From positions 1,736,001 through 1,800,000 of the forward strand of contig CP091735.1 of the NCBI GenBank assembly GCA_022010015.1: 64,000 nucleotides of DNA, in the 5' to 3' direction. The notes beneath the pieces are model-generated. The model saw nothing but the letters and a program-made list of their open reading frames with translations, searched no databases and had not been told where the DNA came from. The stretch is from Clostridium sp. Its GTDB lineage: Bacteria; Bacillota_I; Bacilli_A; Acholeplasmatales; Anaeroplasmataceae. Below, one piece after another: positions 55,566 through 64,000 of the stretch (position 1 is the stretch's first letter; every line of letters begins with the position of its first letter). Made by a program: the position numbers and the translations under genes.

Positions 55566-56247
55566 TTATTTACAAAAATCTTCATATGAATAATATTTGC
55601 GCATTTTTTTGAATCAAAAAGCTATTGTTACATGAGTTTTACGATTAACAAATAAAATTATTGGATCATAAAAAGTAAAAAAAGTCTTTTTGTTGATAAT
55701 GAAGCAACAAAACTTAAGATTAAAAAAATAATAATTCAAAAAAATTATGGCAATAATCATTAAACCATTAGTTGAGCATATTGGTAAGCTTATAATATTT
55801 CCTACTACTGCAATTAACGATAAAAATTCTAAAGGCCTTTAGATGCTTTTTTTATCATTCATTGTTGAAACATAAAAGCCTTCTTTAGTTAATTCATAGG
55901 AATTAACCGAATAAACAGATAAATTTGTATCACGCATTTGCTTTTTTTACAAAGCATTACCTTAAACATATAAATCATCACAACAATTGCATATATGTTT
56001 TTCAAATACAGAAAACGTTGAATATAAATTAAATGCTAGTGATGTAATAATTGTAGATGCAATTCCTAAAATGATTGTAATAAACGAGAATAAAATAGCC
56101 TTTTTGTTTATCGTTATCAAAGTCGCTTTTTGGACCAATCCATAAATAAAATGCATTAGAATCTAACAAAAAAATTGCTTTAAACCTATTCTTGCTGCTT
56201 CTTCCTTCTTTTTTTATATCCTGATAATTAATTGTTTTATTTTTCAT
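55566..56247 (-). CDS. Multi-pass membrane protein of the helicase-Clp operon
   Basis: About 227 residues. Cytosolic N-terminus MKNKTINYQDIKKEGRSSKN, then about four membrane segments in two hairpins: FSFITIILGIASTIITSLAF, YAIVVMIYMFKVML, and PLEFLSLIAVVGNIISLP followed by LMIIAIIFLNYYFF. A soluble stretch (LSVYSVNSYELTKEGFYVST) lies between the hairpins. No family recognised. The start follows the coiled-coil gene stop by one codon. Indels near 56165, 56000, 55945, 55840 and 55680. Confidence 0.55.
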
Positions 56248-57381
56248 CTATTTTTTTGATCCATAGTATTTAATTTTTTTCATAAATCTTATCGAATTTT
56301 TTTCGTCAAAGCTTTTTATTCAATGAATCCGTTTTTTTCTTCTAAACTTTTTATTACTCAAAGAAATTATCTTTTTAAGCATAGAAAGTTTATCTTGTAG
56401 TCTATTATTTTTCTTCTTCTAAATCATCATATTCTTTAGATTTATTACTATATTGCTTTTTTTATATTCTTCTAATACTTCTTTTACATCACTATTTTTC
56501 TTTGGCCAAATCATCAGCAATTTTTTTAGCGTTTCTTCAATTTTTAATTTTCTAGCACATAATGTAGTTTCTCATTTGCACCAAAAATTTGGGCATAATA
56601 CTCTTCATCAAATTTATCTAAACTAATCTCTAAATATTCATTAAAAAAATTTACCTACAAAAAAATATAATATACTCTCATTTGATTAACTACAGCATCA
56701 GATGTAACATTTTTCTCTTGCTTGTGCTTATGATCATTAGCCTTTTTAGTATAATCAAGAATTTTTATTATATAATTGGTCTTCAACACCAATGCTCTTT
56801 AAATAATCAATTACATCATTACATTTTTAAAAAGCATTCCAAATGTTTTAGAATTATCAAATTCAATATTATTTTTTTAACAAGTAAAACCTTTAGGGTA
56901 CATTCAAATAGATCTAAATATGAATCATAATAAGAATTACTTCTATTTTTTTAATATTTTTTTCTAAGGTTTTATATCTAGCTAAAATAGATTTATCTAA
57001 TAAACCTAAATAATTAATAAACTCATTCAAATTATCCTCTCTCCAATTCCTTAACTATATCTCTTTTTTATATTTTTCAGGAAAAACAACTTAAAAAAAT
57101 CCTTTTTAAATTTTTTTCATCTTGCAATATATTTATATCAGTTTCATTTCTAAATAAAAAAATAATATTCCAAATTATTAATAACTTTCATTAAATCATC
57201 ATTTAAAATTGAATAATTAACATTATTCTTAAATTTTTTTTAAACATCATTAATTTCATTATTAAGAATTGGTTTAATAATACTTAAATATTCTTTTTAT
57301 TTATACATATTCGCCATTAATAAACCTTCAATATATGCTACACTTCTATAAATTAATCCTTTAAATTTTTTTATTATCCAT
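56248..57381 (-). CDS. Coiled-coil protein, first gene of helicase-Clp operon
   Basis: About 377 residues and heavily indel-fragmented. N-terminal two thirds are helical with no recognised domain (FINYLGLLDKSILARYKTLE, CNDVIDYLKSIGVEDQLYNK). The last third is a predicted coiled coil: ARKLKIEETLKK, SDVKEVLEEYKK, NNRLQDKLSMLKKIISL. No catalytic motif is seen. The start MDNKK at 57381 has GGTGAT. It lies just after the gdhA terminator; a promoter there is weak (TTGCAA ... TATGAT). Confidence 0.5.
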
Positions 57382-57434
57382 ATCACCAACTCATTTCTAG
57401 GAATATTTTATCATACTTTTTTTAATTTTATTGC

Positions 57435-57460
57435 AAAAAATGGAGAAATTAATCTCCATA
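57435..57460 (-). terminator. Terminator of gdhA
   Basis: Stem ATGGAGA/TCTCCAT (57440-57459) with a T6 tract on the minus strand, 12 bases after the gdhA stop. Confidence 0.75.
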
Positions 57461-57471
57461 ATTTTTAAATA

Positions 57472-58818
57472 TTAGAATACTCCCTCTGCAAGCATAGCCT
57501 CACAAACCTTTTTAAAGCCAGCAATATTTGCTCCTGTAAGTGTATCATATTCATTTCCAAACTCTACTGCTGTTGCATAGGTATTCTTGAAGATATTAAC
57601 CATAATATCCTTAAGTTTTGCATCAACCTCAGCAAATGTCCAAGAATAACGCATTGAATTTTGACACATTTCAAGACCAGAAGTTGCTACTCCACCAGCA
57701 TTTGCAGCCTTTGCTGGACCATAAGCTACCTTATTTTCAATAAAGTATTTAGCTGCCTCTAATGTTGAAGGCATATTTGCACCCTCACAAACTGCAATAA
57801 CACCATTTTTAACAAGGGCCTTTGCATCATCTAAATCAAGTTCATTTTGAGTAGCGCATGGAAGAGCAATATCACACTTAATTTGCCAAATATGCTTTGA
57901 ATTATCATAATATTTAGCATCCTTATGAACATCTAAATATTCCTTAATTCTTCCACGTCTAACTTCCTTGATTTCCTTAACAAGCTTTAAATCAATACCA
58001 AATTCATCATATACACAGCCATTAGAATCAGACATAGCTACAACCTTTGCTCCTAGCTCTGTTGCTTTTTCAACAGCATAAATTGCAACATTACCACTAC
58101 CTGATACTACAACTGTTTTATCTTTAAAATCAGTGTGCTTTAATGTTTTTAAAGCCTCTTGTGTGAAATAGCATAAGCCATAGCCTGTAGCCTCTGTTCT
58201 TGCTAATGATCCACCAAATGTTAAGCCCTTACCAGTTAAAACACCTGTTGATTCATTTTGAATTCTCTTATATTGACCATATAAATAGCCAACCTCTCTA
58301 CCACCAACACCAATATCTCCTGCTGGAACATCGGTATTAGGCCCAATATGACGATAAAGCTCTGTGATAAATGACTGGCAAAATGCCATAACCTCTCTAT
58401 CGCTTTTACCTTTTGGATCAAAATCAGATCCACCCTTACCTCCACCCATTGGCAGTGAAGTTAAAGAATTTTTCAAGGTCTGCTCCAAACCTAAAAACTT
58501 AATAATTGAAGCATTTACGCTTGGATGAAATCTAAGTCCACCCTTGTAAGGACCAATTGCAGAATTATATTGAACACGATAGCCCTTATTAACCTGAATC
58601 TCATGATTATCATCAATCCAGCATACTCTAAAGCTTACGAATCTTTCAGGCTCAACAAATCTCTCTAAAATCTTTTCTTTTTCGATTTTAGGATTCTTCA
58701 TAACATATGGCTCAAGTGATTCTAAAATCTCTAAAGCTGCCTGTAAGAATTCCTTTTTCTCCTTCATTTTTTTACATAAATCCTCATAAACCTTTGCTAC
58801 ATATTTACTTTTAAACAT
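57472..58818 (-). CDS. gdhA: Glutamate dehydrogenase (hexameric, NADP type)
   Basis: Interconverts 2-oxoglutarate plus ammonia and glutamate. Intact at 448 codons. YNSAIGPYKGGLRFHPSVN and SLPMGGGKGGSDFDPKGKSD carry the substrate and catalytic lysines; TVVVSGSGNVAIYAVEKA is the nucleotide fold; ANAGGVATSGLEM is conserved. The GSDF(D/N)PKG pattern and size fit the small hexameric NADP(H) group. The start at 58818 (GAGGAG upstream) overlaps the uvrC stop by 8 bases. Being intact, it shows that genes with few long A/T runs escape the frame errors. Confidence 0.96.
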   Translation of the reverse strand: MFKSKYVAKVYEDLCKKMKEKKEFLQAALEILESLEPYVMKNPKIEKEKILERFVEPERFVSFRVCWIDDNHEIQVNKGYRVQYNSAIGPYKGGLRFHPSVNASIIKFLGLEQTLKNSLTSLPMGGGKGGSDFDPKGKSDREVMAFCQSFITELYRHIGPNTDVPAGDIGVGGREVGYLYGQYKRIQNESTGVLTGKGLTFGGSLARTEATGYGLCYFTQEALKTLKHTDFKDKTVVVSGSGNVAIYAVEKATELGAKVVAMSDSNGCVYDEFGIDLKLVKEIKEVRRGRIKEYLDVHKDAKYYDNSKHIWQIKCDIALPCATQNELDLDDAKALVKNGVIAVCEGANMPSTLEAAKYFIENKVAYGPAKAANAGGVATSGLEMCQNSMRYSWTFAEVDAKLKDIMVNIFKNTYATAVEFGNEYDTLTGANIAGFKKVCEAMLAEGVF

Positions 58819-60606
58819 CTTTTTTCTCCTCATCATCATTTAAATGTTTAATTATTTCTTTAGCTACACCCTCAGAAATTCCTACACTTTTTATTTCCTC
58901 AATTGTAGCTGTCTTTATTTTATCAATAGTTATGAAATGTTGCAAGAGTTTTGCTTTGCCTTTTGGTCCAAGTCCCTTAATATTATCAAGACGGGAAGAA
59001 AAAATACCTTTAGTTTTAGTAGAACGAAAAAATCTAATCGCAAAATCATGAACACTTTGACTTATATTAGCAAGTAATAAATAGATATCACTATTTTTAG
59101 ATATTTCAATTAAATGATCATTATAATAAATTATTCTTGCTACGTGGTGCTCATCCTTTTGAATACCCATAACTGGAATATCAACATTTAACGAAGTTAG
59201 AGTTTCAAGACAAGCATGAACCTGAATTTCTCCACCATCCATAATAATTAAATCAGGCATTGGCTTATCCTCCATTAAAAGACGTAAATATCTTCGATAT
59301 ATTACTTCCTTCATTGTCGCATAATCATTAGCCCCAGCAACGGTTTTAACATGATATTTACGATAATCCTTAGGTGATGGCCTACCATTTCTATAAACAA
59401 CCATCGCACTAACAGGATATTCGCCAAATAAATTAGAGTTATCAAATGCTTCTAGATAATAAGGTGGATTAATATTTAAAAGCTTACCTAAATTTTCAAT
59501 AGTTTCTATTTTCTTTAAAACCTTATTTTGATAAATGTGAAATTTGTTTTTCTAAGTCCTTTTTAGCATTGGCATTAGCCATCTCTAAAAAGCTCCTTCT
59601 TTTGACCCTTTTGAGGAGTAAAGACATTAACCTTTAAAGCTTCATTTAGCATTTGTAAATCAAGTACATTAGAAATAATAATTTCCTTTGGTCTAAGCTC
59701 TTCATTTTCATAATACATAAGCAAATATGAACTAATTGCTTCACTACTACTTCCAACATAAGTAAAATTGGTTTGTTCATTTTTGAACAATACTACCATT
59801 ACGCATGATTAAAATATGAACCGCTATTTCTTCATCAGTTATATAAAGACCAACAATGTCCTTTGAAGAAAAAAATCATTAATTGAAATATTCTGCTTTT
59901 TCAGTAGTTTTTTTCTAATATCATTTATTAAATCTCGAAATTCCATTGCTCGTTCAAATTCTAAATTATTACTAGCCTCTTCCATTTTAAGAGTTAATTC
60001 CTTTAATACTCCATCAGTATTACCATTTAAGAAAGAAATAACTGCTTCCTTATCTTTTGTATAATCAATTACACCCTTATTTATACAGGGAGCATAGCAA
60101 GCATGCATATGAAAATATAGGCATTCCTTATTAGGAATAAAGCTACATTTACGAAAAATGATATATCATATTAAGCATATCAACAGTTTTTTTCTTGCTG
60201 ATGCCACATTAGGATAAGGTCCAAAATATTTAGCATTCTTCTTTTTTCTTGTATTTCTAGTTACAATAAGCCTAGGATTTTCCTCATTTGTTAAGGCAAT
60301 ATAAGGATAGGTCTTATCATCTGTTAGCATAATATTATATTTAGGATCATACTGCTTTATTAAATTAATTTCTAAAACAAAGCTTTCAAGCTCATTTTTT
60401 TAGTAACAATATATTCAAAGTTATCAATTTCACTAACAAGCTTAGTTGTTTTTAGCATTATGTGCTCCATGAAAATAGCTTCGAACACGATTTTTTAAAT
60501 TTTTAGCTTTACCAACATAAATGATTTTTCCCCGTTTTATCCTTCATTAAATAACAGCCAGGAAGATCTGGTAAAAGCTTTAATTTTTTTCCTTTATATC
60601 GCCCAT
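58811..60606 (-). CDS. uvrC: Excinuclease ABC subunit C
   Basis: Nuclease of nucleotide-excision repair. GIY-YIG domain at the N-terminus (GKIIYVGKAKNLKNRVRSYF), UvrB-binding UVR region (MEEASNNLEFERAMEFRDLI), RNase-H-like nuclease part (PDLIIMDGGEIQVHACLETL) and C-terminal helix-hairpin-helix (IKGLGPKGKAKLLQHF). About 598 residues. The start at 60606 has AAGGAG. Indels near 60580, 60530, 60395, 60165, 59870, 59790 and 59550. Confidence 0.94.
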
Positions 60607-60618
60607 AAAATCTCCTTA

Positions 60619-60878
60619 TTATAGAAAAAAAGAGTTTTGAAAACTCTTTTTAGGTTTCTTTTTAAAAGTCATCATTGTTTTGCCTTCAAGAATTTCCTCT
60701 AATGCTTGACCAACAGGCTTACAACAAATTGCATTTTTCAGCTGATGTCCAATTTTTCCTCTTCAATAATCTTAGCACGCTTTGCAGCACAAATTGCTAA
60801 TTTATATTTAGAATCAATAACGTTTAATAAATCATCAATAGATGGATAACGCATTCCATCATAAACAACCTTTTTCAT
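60619..60878 (-). CDS. rpoZ: RNA polymerase omega subunit
   Basis: MKKVVYDGMRYPSIDDLLNV then IDSKYKLAICAAKRAKII is the omega signature, including the A-x-R-A-K core. About 85 residues. Indels near 60760, 60735 and 60665. Encoded after gmk, as usual in Firmicutes. Its last codons run through the inverted repeat at 60626-60653. Confidence 0.9.
60626..60653 (-). terminator. Hairpin between rpoZ and uvrC
   Basis: Stem AAAAAGAGTTTT/AAAACTCTTTTT with a one-base centre and a T7 on the minus strand. It lies at the rpoZ 3' end, 20 bases before uvrC, so it may act as a partial terminator. Confidence 0.6.
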
Positions 60879-60935
60879 GATATATCCATATCCTTTCATT
60901 TAATATTATACCTAAAAAACCTAAATTTGTAAATA

Positions 60936-61553
60936 TTAATCATTTAGCATTTTCATATATTTATGAATTGATCTTTCAGTTTTAGCATGCTCAGCACGAA
61001 TTATGGCCATAATTCTATCAGCAGCATTGATAACCTCATCATTAACAACAATATAATCATACATATGAGCAAGCTTAAATTCACGATTTGCTTTAGCGAT
61101 TCTTTCAGCAATAACATCCTCAGGCTCAGTACCACGCTTCTTTAAGCGATCATATAGGGCTTGCTTTCCAGGTGGCACAAGAAAAATTAAAACTGCTGAT
61201 GGGCATTTCTTTCTAACCTGTAATGCACCCTCAACCTCAATTTCCAAAATAACCTCTTTACCTAAATCAAGCTGCTCTTCAACCTTATCTAACGGCGTAC
61301 CATAATAATTTCCAACAAATTCAGCATACTCTAAGAATTTTCCAGCCGCAATTCTCTCCTCAAATTCCTCACGACTAACAAAATAATAATCAACACCATC
61401 AACCTCACCAGGTCGTTTCTTTCTTGTGGTCATTGATACACTATACACAAAATTTTGATTTGGCATATTAAATAATGCTTTTCGAACTGTTCCCTTTCCA
61501 ACACCAGATGGACCGGATAAAACTACTAATAGGCCTCGATCATTTAGTTTCAT
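60936..61553 (-). CDS. gmk: Guanylate kinase
   Basis: Phosphorylates GMP/dGMP to the diphosphate. Intact, 205 residues. P-loop LSGPSGVGKGTVRKAL, GMP-binding SVSMTTRKKRPGEVDGVDYY, FLEYAEFVGNYYGTP and EIEVEGALQVRKKCP. The promoter on the minus strand (TTGATT ... TAAAAT, near 61585-61615) lies in the region shared with rqcH. Confidence 0.96.
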   Translation of the reverse strand: MKLNDRGLLVVLSGPSGVGKGTVRKALFNMPNQNFVYSVSMTTRKKRPGEVDGVDYYFVSREEFEERIAAGKFLEYAEFVGNYYGTPLDKVEEQLDLGKEVILEIEVEGALQVRKKCPSAVLIFLVPPGKQALYDRLKKRGTEPEDVIAERIAKANREFKLAHMYDYIVVNDEVINAADRIMAIIRAEHAKTERSIHKYMKMLND

Positions 61554-61628
61554 TGCTACTTCCTCGCTAAAAATATATTTACTATTATTTTATCACATTT
61601 TTAATTTTTAAATCAACCGAAAAGAATG

Positions 61629-61684
61629 TGTAAGCGCTTATCTTTTTTTAAAATTTGAATATACAAATAAAAAAATGCTATAAT
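61629..61684 (+). promoter_or_regulatory. rqcH promoter with cre-like site
   Basis: TTGAAT (61655-61660), 18 bases, then perfect TATAAT (61679-61684). Upstream at 61629-61642 TGTAAGCGCTTATC matches the catabolite-repression (cre) consensus TGWNANCGNTNWCA at all but the last two bases; it lies between the divergent gmk and rqcH promoters. Confidence 0.55.
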
Positions 61685-61703
61685 GATGATGGAGTGATGA
61701 ATT

Positions 61704-63378
61704 ATGAGCTTTGACGGAATATTTTTACATCATATGATGGATGAATTAAAAGTTATAAACAGTGGAAAATTAAATAAAATAAGTCAAATAGGTGAAAATG
61801 ATTATCTTTTTGATTTTTCGTAAATTTGGCAAAAAAATTATAGTCTTTTAATTTCCCTTTCGTCTTCATATGCAAGAATTCATTTAGCAAATAAAAAAAC
61901 TATGAATCAGTATTAAAGCCAAAAGCCATTCACTATGGTTTTTACGTAAGCAAATTGAAGGCTATAAGTTAATTGATATCAAAATGATTTCTAATGATAG
62001 AATTCTTGAATTAGATTTAAGTGGCTTTAATGAATTCCAAGATTTATGTAAAAAAAGATTGATTTGTGAAATAATGGGTCGTTATTCTAATATCATATTA
62101 TGTAATGATGATTACACTATAATTGAAGCCCTAAAGCATGATGCAAGCCTCGATTCTACAAGAATTATTTTGCCTAACGCAAAATATAGCTTTCCCCTTC
62201 AAAACAAAATTAATCCCTATCTTCTATCATACGATGAAATCTATAATAAATTTAAAAAAACATAACTAGTGCTAAGGAAATAGTAAGCACCTTTGAGGGT
62301 GCTTCATTAACCCTAGCTATTCCTGCAATTTCAAGCACAAATCCTGCAAAAATTCTTTTATGATGCCTTATACACCTTAAATGAGCCCGCAACCTTTTTA
62401 AATCAAAATGGGCAAATAGATTTTTATTACAATAATCTTGATAATAATATAATAAAGAACTATGATACCTTATCAGGACTACTAGAAAATTATTATTATG
62501 AAATAGATAAATCAGCTAAAATTAAGCAAGAATCAAATGACATATTAACATTTGTTAATCGTAGAATAAAAAGAGCCAAGAAAAGTGTAGAAAGGTCGAA
62601 CGAGATAAAATTATTGTCCTAGATGCTGATAGCTATAAAATTAAAGGTGAGCTTCTTCTAAGCTATCCCAATTTAAAGCTACACGCTGATTATATTGAGG
62701 TCTTTAATTATTATGAAAACAAAACAACAAAAAAATTAATCTTGATTCTAAATATGATGTTTTAGAAAAATTCAAAACGTTTTTTTATAAAAAAATACCA
62801 AAAAGCTTAAAAACCTCATTAAAATATTTAGAGGAACAAAAAAATATTTGTGATGAAGAAATCGCTTATTTTTCAATTTTGAAAAATCAAATTGAGCATG
62901 CTGATTTAGCTGATATTATAGAAATTACTGAGGAATTAAAAAATGGTAAATATATACGTGATTCCTTAAAGAAAAATAATCGTAAACAAAAAATAAAAAT
63001 TTTAACATATGATTTAGATGAAGAAACATATATAATGGTTGGTAAAAAAATAATATTCAAAATGAATATTTGACTCATAAGCTAGCTCATCCAAATGATT
63101 TGTGGTTTCACGTAAAGGATGCTCCAGGAAGTCACGTTGTATTAAACAAGGATTTAGCTATAGCAACAGAAAAGGAAATAAGACTTGCAGCTAGTATTGC
63201 TGCCTATTATTCAACCTACAAAAATTCCTCTTCTGTTCCTGTAAATTATACACTTGTTCGCTATATAAAGAAAAATACCAGGAAAAAAAGAGCCTGCTTT
63301 GTAAGTATTTCTCATGAGAAAACTATTTATATTGATCCAAATGAAGACGAAATTAATGAATTGAAGGTAAGAAAATGA
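61704..63378 (+). CDS. rqcH: RqcH / NFACT-family ribosome quality-control protein
   Basis: Rqc2 homologue (often annotated fibronectin-binding protein) that binds stalled 50S subunits and adds C-terminal alanine tails. N-terminal NFACT-N MSFDGIFLHHMMDELKVINS, EIMGRYSNIILCNDDYTIIE, and the C-terminal NFACT-R segment HPNDLWFHVKDAPGSHVVL (near 63085). About 558 residues. The start has GGAGTGAT. Frames change near 61825, 61845, 61905, 62265, 62350, 62605, 62740, 62780 and 63055. Confidence 0.92.
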
Positions 63379-64000
63379 ATAACGCATATAAAAAATTCGC
63401 CTATTATTATGACGATGCCATTTCGGAAATTGATTATGATTTATGGCTAGAATTTATTGAACCATACTTAAATAAAGATTCTAAAATTCTCGATTTAGCC
63501 TGTGGTAGTGGTACACTAGCTATATTATTAAAGCTTGAGGGGTATAATGTATCAGGCCTTGATTTATCTGAGTCAATAATTGAAATTGCTAAAGAAAAAG
63601 CCAAAATTAATCATTTAAATATTCCTTTTTATGTAGATGATATGGCAGATTTTAATTTAAATGAAAAATTTGATGTTATAACCTGCTTCTTCGATTCTAT
63701 CAATTTTTTTACAAAATGAAGAATTAGTTATTAAAACCTTTAATTGTGTAAAAAAAGCACTTAAATAAGGGTGGAATATTCATTTGTGATGTCTTTTTCT
63801 TTAGATATGCTAGATGAATATCTTAATAATGAAATCATTAAAGATTTTTCAAACCTATAAATTAGTTTGGAAAACAAAAAAAGGTAACAGATTTAAGCTT
63901 AGTCCATAATATTGAAATATATGATAAGCTTGATTCTGTTACCCTTAAAGAAAAATTATTATGAATATTATTATGACTTAGAAAAGCTAAACATTGAAGG
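63375..64000 (+). CDS. Class I SAM-dependent methyltransferase, partial at right edge
   Basis: N-terminal YKKFAYYYDDAISEIDYDLW precedes motif I ILDLACGSGTLAILL (near 63490) and motif II VSGLDLSESIIEIAKEKA, then FDVITCFFDSINFF. This is the usual small-molecule methyltransferase layout; the substrate is unknown. Start overlaps the rqcH stop (ATGA). Indels near 63710, 63765, 63795, 63850 and 63950. The 3' end is outside the window. Confidence 0.85.

Overview
This is a low-GC (AT-rich) Gram-positive chromosome segment, most like an anaerobic member of the Bacilli/Erysipelotrichia or a related uncultured Firmicutes lineage. The reasons are Firmicutes-type gene orders (polA-mutM-coaE; rimP-nusA-ylxR-ylxQ-infB-rbfA; gmk-rpoZ divergent from rqcH), strong GGAGG ribosome-binding sites, RNase J, a GerE-like regulator, and anaerobic enzymes (AdhE, NrdD/NrdG, NADP-type glutamate dehydrogenase). 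No rRNA, tRNA, CRISPR array or insertion sequence was found. A pervasive property is that about two thirds of the genes, including essential ones, are broken by +/-1-2 base shifts at A or T runs of about 5-8. This is the signature of uncorrected long-read homopolymer error, so I give coordinates for reconstructed genes rather than for single open frames and do not call these genes pseudogenes.

Layout. 1-4.8 kb, minus: coaE (cut by the left edge), mutM, a nitroreductase, polA, yhbY. 4.8-9.1 kb: an LRR remnant, adhE, a TRIC-type channel and one small plus-strand membrane gene. 9.1-16.5 kb, minus: two unknown genes (one with a LysM-like tail), a GNAT, engB, a PHP protein, an M32 carboxypeptidase and two flavoproteins. 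16.6-20.9 kb, minus: the rbfA/infB/ylxQ/ylxR/nusA/rimP translation-transcription operon. 21.1-22.7 kb, plus: coaD and asparaginase. 22.7-25.6 kb, minus: a YD-repeat-like small gene, a sirtuin, proS. 25.7-27.4 kb, plus: RNase J. 27.4-31.2 kb, minus: a compact glutamate-racemase-like gene convergent with RNase J, AAC(3)-like, an exonuclease, a GGDEF protein. 31.3-35.9 kb, minus: a metal-homeostasis cluster (CadC-like ArsR repressor with promoter and operator, ABC ATPase and permease, HMA chaperone, ZIP transporter). 35.9-41.1 kb, minus: hypA, two hypB paralogues and a large FAD/Fe-S oxidoreductase. 41.2-41.4 kb: gerE-like.

41.4-57.4 kb, minus, looks like an accessory island of two tightly packed operons. 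The first (49.3 to 41.4 kb) joins anaerobic dNTP synthesis (nrdG, an nrdD without ATP-cone, a thymidylate-kinase-like gene) to a metallophosphoesterase, a leucine-rich-repeat protein, a type III Mod-like DNA methyltransferase, a DEDD exonuclease and unknown genes. Its leader holds a tandem ~60-nt repeat with a conserved hairpin. The second (57.4 to 50.1 kb) is the best candidate for an undescribed system: a coiled-coil protein, a multi-pass membrane protein, a ~1,600-residue polypeptide joining an SF1 (UPF1/DNA2-like) helicase with a long coiled-coil insertion to a ClpB/ClpA-type D2 AAA+ module, and an NrdG-like radical-SAM protein with no NrdD beside it.

57.4-61.6 kb, minus: gdhA, uvrC, rpoZ, gmk. 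61.7-64 kb, plus: rqcH and a SAM methyltransferase cut by the right edge.
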